Below, one piece after another: positions 7,673 to 17,529 of a stretch of 64,000 nt of DNA. The translations under genes and the position numbers were made by a program. The notes beneath the pieces were generated by a model. The model saw only the letters and a list, made by a program, of their open reading frames with translations. It was not told the DNA's origin and made no database searches. How positions within the stretch are numbered: the first letter of the stretch is position 1; every line of letters starts with the position of its first letter. The DNA comes from CAVVGZ01 sp963747965. GTDB taxonomy: Bacteria; Chloroflexota; Anaerolineae; Anaerolineales; Anaerolineaceae. The stretch lies in assembly GCA_963747965.1 (NCBI GenBank), contig CAVVGZ010000009.1, forward strand, positions 38,407-102,406, read 5' to 3'.

Positions 7673-9911
7673 TCAGGGGCGAACCAATTTGGAGAACTCT
7701 TCCACCGGTGATTTCTCGTTCAGGGATTCAATAGAGTCATAAAGACCTTGCAGGATATATACTGCATTATGAGTATACGCCCCGGGATCTTTCATGGACG
7801 TATTGTAATTATATGCAGCCACTAATAAGTTGGGGTGTCAAGGATTTATATTGGTTATGGAGGATTGCCTCTCCGCCGATCCAGCGGTACCATTAGCATT
7901 GGTATCAACGAAGAAGTACGGATAGCGGTCCGGTGAGTAGATAATGGGTGTGCCGGCAACATCAGCAGCATAAGCCTGAATGCTTTGTAAAGGACTTCCT
8001 GTACACCACTCGATTTCTTCTTCAGACCTTCTGTCACATTGCCATCTCCGTCATAATCGCCAACCGACTTCATGCGGATCGTGCCGGGATCATCCACTCC
8101 ATGGCAGGTCTTGCAGGATGCGGTATCAATACCCAGCTGATGGGCATCATGGCAGTCTGCACAGGCATTGTATTCTGGCACATGTGCAAATGGACCCGCA
8201 TAATTCTTTGCCCTCATACTGGTAACATACCCTCTGCTTCAGATCCAAACAAAGTTGCCCCGGCTGCAAAGTAATGAACATTGACATCAGAAGCTGAGTA
8301 ATCCGCATGACAGTATCCGGTTCGGCAGCTACCAACGCCCTATTGACGATGCTGTAGACATGGCGACCCTGGTGGCAGTTCAGGCACAGGTTTGATTCTG
8401 GTTTCCCTTCAAATCCTAACATCGCGCCGTTCGGGAATTTCTACCGATTCCATGTTGATAGAGCGTAAAGGTGGTCAGGTCGGTATGGCAGGTTTCACAC
8501 TGCAGCCCGTCAGATACTTGGCCACCGCAATATTCGTCCCATACTTGATATACTCGGGGAGTCCTGTCGCACTGTGGCATTTGGCACAATCCGGCTGGGA
8601 CTTCACCTTCAGCATCCCAGTCGCGGAAAGCCAGTCGATGATCCATCAAAATGGCCGGGATCGGTGCGGTAGGCAGCTGCCAGATCAACCGGGGCAGCGA
8701 CTTTGGTGTTGAGGTCAGAGATGGAGTCATACAGCAGTTCGAGGATGTATTTGCCATTGTGGGCATATGCACCCGGGTCCTTGACGGAAACCTGGTAGTT
8801 GTAAGCCGCTTTCAGCAGGCGGGGTGTCCAGGTTTTGTAAGCATTAGGAAAGACAGCTTCATCTTCTGTGATCTTCCCATCAGCATTGGTATCCGTAAAC
8901 CAGTATGGATAAGCCGCGACATCATATCCGATGCCAGCGCCGGCTATCTCGGTGGCGTATGCCTGGACATTTTTCAGTAGATTCTCCCGCATCGTGGCAA
9001 TTTCATCACTCGATCGGTTCATCAATAACCCCGTCGCCGTCATAATCACGCTGGGAGGAGATCATGCGAATATTTTTAACATCGTCCACGGTGGCCACAC
9101 CGCTATGGCAGGTGGCGCATTCGGTAAGCTTTAACTCCAGCGAATGGGAATCGTGGCAGTCATTGCACTCGGTGATGTCAGCAGCATGCCCAAATAAGGC
9201 ATCATAGGTATTGCCTTCATATTCATAGCCACCTTTTACCATTGTCCCGTAGCGGGTTGCTGCAGCAGCATAATAGTGAATATTGATGAACCCAAGGTCG
9301 GCAGATACGGTGTCTTCATCAGCCACTGCCGCTTTTTCGATGGCAGCATTTACATGATAGGTGGAAGCCTCTCCCTGGTGGCAGGTCATGCAGACGGCGT
9401 CGTCACCCAAACCCGAAATGGTAACCGGGACCATCTCTCCGGCTTCATTGGCCTGCATGTGGGGGAATGCTACTGAATCCATCACCAGCGTAGCGTCATT
9501 GTGGCAGGCGACACAGGTGATCACTTCACCCACAGCCGGGGCTTCATCGACAACCCCTGCTTCACTGCCATCGGCTCCTACAAAATCCTGAAATCCGCTG
9601 CTGAACTGTGGCATTGGGCGCAAGCTGCTTCAACAACTGCGGGGATCGTCTTCATTCCAATGGTTGAATGCTTCTGCTGTTTCATCGGAGTGCCCGGATC
9701 CTTCCCATTTCTCGAGGAATGGAACCTCTACAGGTGGTGCCTCAGGTGCGGGGCATGGTTCTGCCGGCGGGCAGACCTGGGTTGCCACAGCTTGCACGGC
9801 GGCTTCCGCTGCTTCCGGCGGAACCGTCGTTCCGCTGCAGGCAGCCAGGGTTGCCCCAATTAAGAGCAGAATTCCTATGACCCATAAATATACAACGGGT
9901 GATTTCCTCAT
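7673..9911 (-). pseudogene. decahaem c-type cytochrome lipoprotein, frameshifted
   Basis: Reconstructed by joining frames: a lipoprotein signal (MRKSPVVYLW...LAAC) followed by two homologous modules. Each module has five CxxCH haem sites: CAQCH, CVACH, CMTCH, CNDCH, CATCH, then CAKCH, CETCH, CLNCH, CADCH, CKTCH. Each carries EF-hand-like acidic loops (DYDGDG, DTNADG / DTNANG) and ends in a KDPGAYxHN...LYDSI segment. It would be a membrane-tethered extracellular electron carrier or redox enzyme. At least eight single-base shifts break it, two of them within about 30 bases near 9,615-9,640. The start at 9911 is set by AAGGAGG. The conserved residues on both sides of each shift argue for sequence error rather than old decay, but this is unproven. 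Confidence 0.75.
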
Positions 9912-10000
9912 AGATTCCTCCTTAATATTTTTTTGCAATATCTTCAAACAAATACTAATCCCAATCTGAAAATATATATTTACAAATTACACTATTTTTA

Positions 10001-10029
10001 ATTATACAAAAAAATCAAGATTAAATCAA
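10001..10029 (-). promoter_or_regulatory. promoter of the cytochrome gene
   Basis: On the minus strand: -35 TTGATT (10029-10024), a 17-base spacer, and -10 TATAAT (10006-10001). The leader to the lipoprotein start at 9911 would be about 85 bases. The -35 box lies in a short tandem repeat (aaatcaagatt, twice), so a second, poorly spaced TTGATT is also present. Confidence 0.55.
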
Positions 10030-10390
10030 GATTAATAATGTCACATTTTTTGTCATATTGGTCGGGTTACACTTATCACAGGGATTTAAGGGGGTTATAT
10101 TTGCAAATAACCGGTCTATTGCCAGATGGAAAAATTTGGCTCGGTTTCAACCCGCCTCACTTTCACGATCTGCCTGGTTACAATATATACTGTATCAACC
10201 GGTAGTCATTATTACCAGGAACTTGATCACCATTTATTGGATGGGTCATGTGAAAATTTGGTTGATTCAAAACCAGGATATTGTTGGGAGTGTGTGAGAT
10301 CAGGGCGAATTGGTAACAATTCTCCTGGTTTTTGATAAAATGAAATAAAGAACTACCAACGATCTTAATCCAGCATAGAAAGCGAGATGA
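10030..10390. other. intergenic region, no gene seen
   Basis: About 360 A+T-rich bases between the divergent cytochrome and glycosyltransferase genes. No credible coding region, RNA gene or strong hairpin was seen. The plus-strand promoter of the downstream glycosyltransferase probably lies here, but I could not pick one out. Confidence 0.5.
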
Positions 10391-11431
10391 ATGTTCATGA
10401 AGGTGATCATTCAAATCCCATGTTTCAATGAAGAAGAATCGCTGCCCATTACCTTAGCAGAGCTCCCCAGGCAGTTAAATGGGGTGGACGAGGTGGAATG
10501 GCTGGTAATAAACGACGGAAGCAGCGACCGAACTGTTGAGGTTGCCATTGCTCAAGGGGCACACCACGTTATTTCGCATTATAAAAATCTCGGTTTAGCC
10601 CAGACGTTCATTTCGGGAATCAGTGCATGTATTTTTTTTGGCGCAGATATCATTGTTAATACAGATGCAGACAACCAGTACTGTGCTGCAGATATCCAGA
10701 AGTTGATTGACCCCATCCTAAAGGGCGATGCCGAATATGTAATTGGCACCCGTCCCATCGATGAAATCGTCCATTTCTCCCCTATAAAGAAGAAACTGCA
10801 AAAATTTGGCAGCTGGATTGTTAGAAAATTGAGTCAGACCAATGTTGAAGATGCTCCCAGCGGTTTCCGGGCTATTACCCGCAACGCAGCAACTCACCTG
10901 CATGTATTTAATCGCTACACATACACCATTGAAACCGTCATACAGGCCGGGCGGATGAACCTGCCCACCATCTCAGTGCCTATCCGCACCAACCAGGATC
11001 TGCGCTCATCACGTCTCATTTCAAGCATTCCGGCCTATTTACAGCGCTCTTTTGCCACAATTGTCCGTTCATTCATGACCTATGAACCACTCCGTTTTTT
11101 TGTGGCACCCGGCTTATTCTTGTTCCTGTGTACATTTATTATCGGACTGCGCTTCTTTTACTTTTTCTTCATTGGAGATGGCGCCGGTCATATCCAATCT
11201 TTGCTGTTCTCAATTGTCCTATTCATTCTTGGGGCAGTTATGGTTATTGTTGGATTAATAGGTGACCTGATTGGTGTAAACCGAAAGCTGCTGGAGGACC
11301 TGGATTACCGTTTAAAGCAGACCCAATCACTTTTGGAGGAGAGCCTGTTGTCCACTTCCATCCATCAGAAAGTATTCTCAAGGGCATACCTCACATACAG
11401 CATCCGCTTGCAAGAATTGGATAAAAAATAG
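10391..11431 (+). CDS. GT2 polyprenol-phosphate-type glycosyltransferase
   Basis: A 346-residue inverting glycosyltransferase of family 2, dolichyl-phosphate mannose synthase type. The GT-A domain begins VIIQIPCFNEEESL, has NDGSSD at about 40-45 and the metal-binding NTDADNQY at about 93-100. After it come two membrane segments (about 236-262, FVAPGLFLFLCTF..., and about 274-298, LFSIVLFILGAVMVIVGL) and a charged tail. Such enzymes charge a polyprenyl phosphate with a sugar or extend a lipid-linked glycan. ATG 10391 or ATG 10397 could be the start. It is monocistronic beside the polysaccharide genes at 11.9-17.2 kb. Confidence 0.85.
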   Translation: MFMKVIIQIPCFNEEESLPITLAELPRQLNGVDEVEWLVINDGSSDRTVEVAIAQGAHHVISHYKNLGLAQTFISGISACIFFGADIIVNTDADNQYCAADIQKLIDPILKGDAEYVIGTRPIDEIVHFSPIKKKLQKFGSWIVRKLSQTNVEDAPSGFRAITRNAATHLHVFNRYTYTIETVIQAGRMNLPTISVPIRTNQDLRSSRLISSIPAYLQRSFATIVRSFMTYEPLRFFVAPGLFLFLCTFIIGLRFFYFFFIGDGAGHIQSLLFSIVLFILGAVMVIVGLIGDLIGVNRKLLEDLDYRLKQTQSLLEESLLSTSIHQKVFSRAYLTYSIRLQELDKK

Positions 11432-11593
11432 AAATCCCGTTACACCGTGTTGTTTTTATTTTCCATAAGACAACCCGGCAAAAGCCGTACCGTTCCTATA
11501 CGATTGGAAAACCTGATGCGGATAGGTCACTCTTATGGCTCCCTTTTGAGGGCTTCCTGATTTGCAAACCCGGATTAATTATTAAACGAATCA

Positions 11594-11815
11594 TCATCTA
11601 ACTATCTTTTCTCCCCGCCTGTTATTGATAAGCCACCCAAATATTTCTTCATAGGCTTGTATCGTCAAGATCACCGGTTGGAATTTTTTCCAACCAGGCG
11701 CCGGGCGAATGACACATCCATTCATTCTAACCGTCTCATCCTCGATAATTGATTTTATCTGAGATGGCAATTCATCCTTTCTCAAGCCAGGGTGCATTTG
11801 GATGATTTTCAGCAC
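11594..11815 (-). CDS. small hypothetical protein
   Basis: A possible 73-residue protein, not recognised. It begins with a short helical stretch rich in charged residues (HPGLRKDELPSQIKSIIEDE), then a strand-like VRMNGCVIRPAPGW, and ends in a helix with Arg/Lys. No signal peptide or membrane segment. It lies downstream of the large membrane protein on the same strand, with a 116-base gap. The composition is protein-like, but no ribosome site is obvious; it could be a remnant or a chance frame. Confidence 0.3.
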   Translation of the reverse strand: MLKIIQMHPGLRKDELPSQIKSIIEDETVRMNGCVIRPAPGWKKFQPVILTIQAYEEIFGWLINNRRGEKIVR

Positions 11816-11931
11816 TCAATCTGGAAGAGTGGGTTTTGATTGCATAGAACCGTCGGTTGTGTTTAGGAAACAGGGATAGCCAATTATCCAGATTCCTTCG
11901 TAAATGAATTACATGAGATAAATCTTGGTAT

Positions 11932-14616
11932 CTATCGACAAATTTGCTCAATTCCAGCGGTTCTGGTCAAATACAAACCCTCCTCCGGTAGAATCACAGA
12001 TACCGCATCAATACCACCAAAGGCGGAGCATCCTATCACAATTGCCGTTTTCCCGTTCAAGTACACATCCGGCCAGGGTTCTTCATAGGGAAGCAGGACA
12101 TTCATGGTTGGTTTATACGGACCGATAAGTTCAAAGGTGATGCGTGGATAATCATATACCACCCTCCGCATCCGGGAGATATCTTCGCCCTCCCCGGCCC
12201 TGTAATACTGTGCATATATGAGCCGCCCTTCGATTACCGAGGTAGTGGGGAGATTAACATAGTTCAAATACTCTGCAGGAGTCATCCCGGCTATATTGGC
12301 TAACCTATCTACATCGATTCCTTGCAAGGTTTCAGCTTTCGACCTGGTTTGATATTTTTGCGGGAAGATCGTATCCGCCAGGGGGATCATGGATCCAATT
12401 ATCAGGAAGACTAAAAGCATGGGTGCAAAAGACTTGATTGGAAAACGGATATCCTTCGAGGGTTTGGCATGAATAGCTCGCTCCCTATCAAATTGTTGCT
12501 CAGAACCATTAACGATTTCCAGTAATGGATTGGTTATCCAATGGAAGAAGACCAGCAACCCCGTGCAAAAATATAACAAGATGACCCATTCGATAGGCTG
12601 GGTATAACGGGAGGCTGAGGTCAGCGCAACTGCAGTGCCAGCGCTGTAAGCAAGATAGAAAAAGATGGGGAATATCCCGGCCAAAAAATCCGGCCGGACA
12701 TTTTGGCTGATACCAGCTGCCAGCAAAGCCAATACAAAAAAGAGGGAAATATTCCCAAGAATCGTATCCCGTGGGGAACCCTGGTGGCTCTCTAAAAACA
12801 CGGTAGCAGGGAAAATTATCGGACTGCCGGAAGGGCTGCCTGAAAGCAATGTTGGTAAGATCTGGACAGTATTGACAAAATTAAATACAAAATGCTCTCC
12901 AAGCAGATAGAAGATTGATTTTCCAGTTTGGTCCGCCTCATCATCTTCAAAGTCAACCGGCTGGGTTTCGATAAGTGTTTCTTCCTCATAGGCTTGTGGG
13001 GTAGCTTCAAGCGGCGTGAACTGCTCCGTCTGAATCTGAACTGGGCTATCGTTTTTATAAGTTGGTTCGGATTCGTCCGGGGACATTTTCCCATATCGCT
13101 CTTCGACAACCGAATGCTGCATTTTAAAAAGAAAATAAAAGGGAGTATCAATGGTCATCTGGCTTCTGACCATCCACGGCAGGATACTTGCCAGGGTAGC
13201 AGCACCAAAAACGATGGAATGAAAGACGGATGGTTTAATTGCAAACCGCATTCTCAGACAAATAGCCAATACCGATGCCGGCAGCAAAAACCATGGATTG
13301 GTCCGTACAAGGGTGCTTAACCCAAAAAGACCGCCAGCCAGGACCAGGTTTATTGGATGGGCATTGGGATCCTTCAGCCATTTAATCATGAAAAGGCAAA
13401 ATCCAGCCAGAAGTAAGGTGATAAATGGTTCGGTGAGTAAGGCTTTGACTGGCGACATCCAGGTATCAGCCGAGTAAAAAATGATATTCTTCTCGCGAAG
13501 AATTGTCAGAACCGCTAAAAGGATACCCAGGTATTGGCTGCGGTAGATTTTACCAATCAAAAAATAAATAACCGGGATTAAGGCAAGTACCAGGATTTGG
13601 TAGAAAATCATGCGGTCATAATATTGCCCGCCAATCAACCGGAAAAGCATTACAGCGAATACATAAAACGGGTTGTCAATATAATCGCCATTATTCAATC
13701 CCTGTCCGATCACGGCCAGCTGTCCGGGCAGGTCAAAGCGGGTTGGATCAGATGCCGGAACGTAATCGCCATTAGGGGGAAATGGGCCGATTCGATAATA
13801 GCTGCTGCGCATCGGTTCATTCGACCATACCAGCACTGCTGCAATCCAGATAATCACAGCAATCAACAAAGTACTTACCCGGATAAGATTGATCTGTTGA
13901 TTTTGAGAGAGTATAAGTTTGCCAAATTGGTTAATTAACCAAACCTGTGCGGTAATCAAAAGGGCAACAAAAAGTTCCCGGTAAGTAATAAAAATGGTTG
14001 GAGTGCGAATAGGATCATTATTTGTTCCAGCCCCATAGCCAGTCAAACTTATTAAGACCCACATAAGGCAAAAAATACCAAGCACAAATATAAAAAGAAT
14101 CTTCTGAGGGCTTACCGACAATTTAATATTTTTATTCGCCTCACCTTTCTTGACAAGCACCAGGGCAATAATAAACTGCAATGCAACCAGGATGACCCAC
14201 CCCACAAATGGCTGAAGACGGATAAGATACCCGGTAAAACCTCCCCAGACGGCTGGTGAAATGAAGGAAAAGGCAATCACTGCTATCAGCAGGATCTGAG
14301 CCGCCGCCAGCACGAGGAGATTGGTAATCTTCCTGTCCTCAATCCAGGCGAAGAATTGTGTATAAACTGCTTTTATCCGGCTGTTATTTGACCAGGCAAA
14401 ATAAAAACATGAAAAGGCAAATAACAACCATAACAGGCTGAAAAGGATTTGCGGTAGGGAGAAGGTGTAGATAATCTGGTGGGATCCACTGGCAGGTGCG
14501 GCCAATAACAAAAAAACACCAATCAAACTTTCCAAACCTGCCAGGGTTAAAAAAACGGTTAGTATCCTTTTTTTATCCATTATTTTTTTGTTGAGAGAAA
14601 TCTTCTCCAGGGTCAA
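11932..14616 (-). CDS. large polytopic membrane protein, putative GT-C glycosyltransferase
   Basis: An 894-residue protein with about a dozen predicted membrane segments, an acidic loop around 490-555, and a soluble C-terminal part of about 150 residues. After an early membrane block there is a large loop with the acidic segment DYVPASDPTRFD, followed by more helices; GT-C enzymes that use lipid-linked sugars have this general plan. No family signature is certain. Its neighbours make transfer or polymerisation of lipid-linked sugars likely. The start is probably TTG 14616, preceded by AAGGGG and overlapping the upstream stop (TTGA); ATG 14580 is the alternative but lacks a ribosome site. Confidence 0.6.
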   Translation of the reverse strand: MTLEKISLNKKIMDKKRILTVFLTLAGLESLIGVFLLLAAPASGSHQIIYTFSLPQILFSLLWLLFAFSCFYFAWSNNSRIKAVYTQFFAWIEDRKITNLLVLAAAQILLIAVIAFSFISPAVWGGFTGYLIRLQPFVGWVILVALQFIIALVLVKKGEANKNIKLSVSPQKILFIFVLGIFCLMWVLISLTGYGAGTNNDPIRTPTIFITYRELFVALLITAQVWLINQFGKLILSQNQQINLIRVSTLLIAVIIWIAAVLVWSNEPMRSSYYRIGPFPPNGDYVPASDPTRFDLPGQLAVIGQGLNNGDYIDNPFYVFAVMLFRLIGGQYYDRMIFYQILVLALIPVIYFLIGKIYRSQYLGILLAVLTILREKNIIFYSADTWMSPVKALLTEPFITLLLAGFCLFMIKWLKDPNAHPINLVLAGGLFGLSTLVRTNPWFLLPASVLAICLRMRFAIKPSVFHSIVFGAATLASILPWMVRSQMTIDTPFYFLFKMQHSVVEERYGKMSPDESEPTYKNDSPVQIQTEQFTPLEATPQAYEEETLIETQPVDFEDDEADQTGKSIFYLLGEHFVFNFVNTVQILPTLLSGSPSGSPIIFPATVFLESHQGSPRDTILGNISLFFVLALLAAGISQNVRPDFLAGIFPIFFYLAYSAGTAVALTSASRYTQPIEWVILLYFCTGLLVFFHWITNPLLEIVNGSEQQFDRERAIHAKPSKDIRFPIKSFAPMLLVFLIIGSMIPLADTIFPQKYQTRSKAETLQGIDVDRLANIAGMTPAEYLNYVNLPTTSVIEGRLIYAQYYRAGEGEDISRMRRVVYDYPRITFELIGPYKPTMNVLLPYEEPWPDVYLNGKTAIVIGCSAFGGIDAVSVILPEEGLYLTRTAGIEQICR

Positions 14617-16052
14617 TAAGCCCCTTTTCCGGAAAATACAGTAAAAATAGTTTTTACAATAATAAATAAATCCAGCCAGATCGACCAGTTTTGCACATAA
14701 TATCGGTCCAGTCGTACACGCTGCTGGTATGAAAGATCATTTCGCCCGGATACCTGCCATAAACCGGTCAAACCGGGTTTCACCTGGATGTAGGTTTTAA
14801 AATCATCTGCGTATTGTTGAATTTCTTTAGAAACAATAGGCCGTGGTCCAACCAGGCTCATCTCCGCTTCCAGAACATTCATAAGTTGGGGCAGTTCATC
14901 CAGGCTAAAGCGCCTGAGGAATTTACCAATTCTGGTGATACGCGGGTCATCCTTTATCTTCATTGTCTCTTCCCATTCCTTAAGATGATCCGGATTGTCT
15001 GCAAGGTAATTGGATAATATTTCATCGGCTTTGGGAACCATGGTGCGGAATTTCCAGATTTTAATATCCTTACCCTGGTGGCCTATCCTTGTCTGACGGT
15101 AAAATATTGGTCCTCGTGAATCAATTGCAATCATAAAGGCAATCAAGAGGAAGATCAGGATCATTATTGGACTGGAAATAAGTATTATTCCAAGATCCAT
15201 TACCCGTTTTAAAATTTGCTGCCTGCGGATTAATAAATTTTGATGAATTTCCAAACCGATCATTCCTCCAATATCTTTGGGAGTAAACCAGATATTGGAT
15301 AATTGTTGGTCAGGATTGATCATAATCATATGTGGGATATGAAAAATATGATCCCTTGTAATCGCTTTTAGGAATCGCTCAGGGATATCCGATGTAACAA
15401 CGATTGCAGTTGACAAATTTGATATTGCAGATTGGATTGAAGGGATATCATCATCGGAGAATAGTCTCACATTTTCAGGACGATCAACTTCAAGGGATCC
15501 TGCATGGATGATAACATCAGGCATATATCCCAGTTTTGGGTTCTTCTTTAGCATGTTGAAGATACGAGCGCCTTTTTCACCATAACCAATAAGGACAATT
15601 GGTTCACCCCAGAGGCCGCGCCTGGCTGCAAGGCTGCGAACAATATGGCGCCCTGCCGGAATAGCAATAACTGCAATTGCCCAGGCTAAGGCAAATGAAG
15701 CCCGGGAATACATTTCCACATTGCGTATCCAAAATGACATCGTACCAAGGGCAAGGAAGACTGCGGTCGTAGAGATCGTCAAACGACGCAGTTCATCATA
15801 AGGATTTATTCCCCCGGCAGGATATAGCCCTCCCAATGAATAGACTACAATAAATAAAAGGATGAGGGGGATTATGCTTTGATACAATGATGGATTTAGA
15901 TCTGAACGTACAAACGTCCATAGATGAAGAGCAATAAAACCGGAAAGAAAAAGGCTGGTGCTGTCTGAAAATATCAAGAGCACATCCATCAAATAGCGGT
16001 TATTTAGCCTTCGAGTCGCTTCTTTGTTGGACGTTTCGCTTTTATTAGACAA
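14613..16052 (-). CDS. polyprenyl-phosphate sugar-1-phosphate transferase (WbaP-like)
   Basis: An initiating exopolysaccharide/O-antigen sugar transferase, 479 residues. The N-terminal half has four to five membrane helices and a Rossmann-like CoA-binding-type domain (IVLIGYGEKGARIF). The catalytic C-terminal half begins KRVMDLGIILISSP and contains GPIFYRQTRIG, KIWKFRTM, the FSLDELPQL motif, MSLVGPRP and the terminal DRYYVQNWSIWLDL. These residues are diagnostic of the bacterial sugar transferase family, which moves a sugar-1-phosphate onto undecaprenyl phosphate. The start is TTG with AAGGGA upstream. The gene follows the GT4 gene by 35 bases and overlaps the next gene, forming an operon. 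Confidence 0.92.
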   Translation of the reverse strand: MSNKSETSNKEATRRLNNRYLMDVLLIFSDSTSLFLSGFIALHLWTFVRSDLNPSLYQSIIPLILLFIVVYSLGGLYPAGGINPYDELRRLTISTTAVFLALGTMSFWIRNVEMYSRASFALAWAIAVIAIPAGRHIVRSLAARRGLWGEPIVLIGYGEKGARIFNMLKKNPKLGYMPDVIIHAGSLEVDRPENVRLFSDDDIPSIQSAISNLSTAIVVTSDIPERFLKAITRDHIFHIPHMIMINPDQQLSNIWFTPKDIGGMIGLEIHQNLLIRRQQILKRVMDLGIILISSPIMILIFLLIAFMIAIDSRGPIFYRQTRIGHQGKDIKIWKFRTMVPKADEILSNYLADNPDHLKEWEETMKIKDDPRITRIGKFLRRFSLDELPQLMNVLEAEMSLVGPRPIVSKEIQQYADDFKTYIQVKPGLTGLWQVSGRNDLSYQQRVRLDRYYVQNWSIWLDLFIIVKTIFTVFSGKGAY

Positions 16053-16087
16053 CGGTCATTCCCTTAATAATATCCGCGTTGGATTGA

Positions 16088-17242
16088 TCAATGTTGTTTT
16101 TGGACAAGGGTTTTGTAAAACTCCTCCCAGGCAAGTTCCACTTTGGTAGAATAGTCATCCCGGAACCGGTCTATCGAAAAACGTAAACCATTATCCCGAC
16201 AGGCTTGTGGGGAAAACGCCTGAAATACCTTCTCAAATTGGTAAATAGCATTCTGGACAGCCTCGATCGACTGCTCCATGAAAAAAAGGCCGGTCGGATT
16301 GGGTTGATCAATGTTGCGGACTGTCTCCAGTACACCACCCTTTCCATAGGCGATTATTGGAGTTCCGCATGCCTGTGCTTCTACCGGTACAATGCCAAAA
16401 TCTTCCTTGGCAGCAAAGATTAGTGCCCGTGCCTTCTGCATCCTCTCCCGAACAACCTCAGAAGGTTGGTATCCCATCAGGGAGATATTTGGCCCGGCGC
16501 GGGATTGCAAACGCTTAAAATCGGGGCCATCACCAATTACATACAACCTCTTTTCCGGCATTGCAGTGAAGGCATCAATTATCAGATCCATTCTTTTGTA
16601 TTGAACAAAGCGGGATACCGCCAGATATTCGTTTTCCCGCTGGTTGGAAAGGGAGAAGTAATCTACGTCAACCGGGGGATATACCACTCCGGCTTCCCGC
16701 CGGTACACCTTATAGATCCGCCGGGCAATAAAGTTCGAATTTGCCAGAAAAATATCCACCCCATTGGCAGTCCGCAAATCCCATAAGCGCAGGTAGTGCA
16801 GTAGAAGGCGTGCAAAAGCGCTTTTTAATCCATGCTCAAGGTGGGCTTCCCGTAAGTATTGCTGCTGCATATCCCATGCATACCTCAGGGGTGAATGGAT
16901 GTAGCTGATATGCAGTTGGTCTGGTCCGGTAATTACTCCTTTAGCTACGGCATGGGAGCTGGAAAGAACCATATCATAACCAGAAAGTTCTAACTGTTCC
17001 ACGGCAATTGGCATCAGGCCAATATATTGCCTGTATTTTTTCCTGGCAAATGGCAAATTTTGGATAAAGGATGTATTGGGTTTTTTCCCGCCGAGAAATT
17101 GGCGTTGATCCTCAGGAAGAAAATCCACAAGACTGAAGACATCAGCTTCCGGGTATAGCTGAAGGATCTGCTCACATACCCTCTCAGAACCAGAATAGAC
17201 AGTAAACCAGTCGTGTACCAGGGCAATTTTCCGGGATTGCAT
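16088..17242 (-). CDS. GT4 glycosyltransferase
   Basis: A 384-residue retaining glycosyltransferase of the GT-B fold, family 4. The N-terminal domain starts KIALVHDWFTVYSGSERV, the glycine-containing donor-loop motif of the family. The C-terminal domain has LAVSRFVQYKRMDLII, YVIGDGPDFKRL, and the nucleotide-sugar motif FGIVPVEAQACGTPIIAYGKGG (EX7E region). It is cytosolic and adds a sugar, possibly mannose-like, to the lipid-linked glycan begun by the following transferase gene. First gene of this three-gene minus-strand operon. ATG start 17242. Confidence 0.88.
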   Translation of the reverse strand: MQSRKIALVHDWFTVYSGSERVCEQILQLYPEADVFSLVDFLPEDQRQFLGGKKPNTSFIQNLPFARKKYRQYIGLMPIAVEQLELSGYDMVLSSSHAVAKGVITGPDQLHISYIHSPLRYAWDMQQQYLREAHLEHGLKSAFARLLLHYLRLWDLRTANGVDIFLANSNFIARRIYKVYRREAGVVYPPVDVDYFSLSNQRENEYLAVSRFVQYKRMDLIIDAFTAMPEKRLYVIGDGPDFKRLQSRAGPNISLMGYQPSEVVRERMQKARALIFAAKEDFGIVPVEAQACGTPIIAYGKGGVLETVRNIDQPNPTGLFFMEQSIEAVQNAIYQFEKVFQAFSPQACRDNGLRFSIDRFRDDYSTKVELAWEEFYKTLVQKQH

Positions 17243-17529
17243 TTATTAATTATAGCCTACTCCAGATTACCCGGAAAAATATTGGGGCGAAAAAAATAAT
17301 CCATTCCAATTACCTCCAGGGTAAGCGGTTTGGTTCGCCGTTATCTATGCGCATCACGCCCGATAAATCAAAACACTATCAACACACCGGCAGATTTTAA
17401 GATTCTTTCCCGCCCAGGTGAAATTTCTAACCTGGCCGGGATATTTGAATTTCGAAACTGTTGCTTCACAAAGTTGAATATCAGGATAGGTCCGGAATTG
17501 TCTTGCAGGAAATATATTTAACGGGATCT

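Noticed and set aside
7948..8980. Several plus-strand open frames opposite the cytochrome gene.
   Set aside because: They lie antisense to CxxCH modules and are rich in Cys/His by complement effects only.
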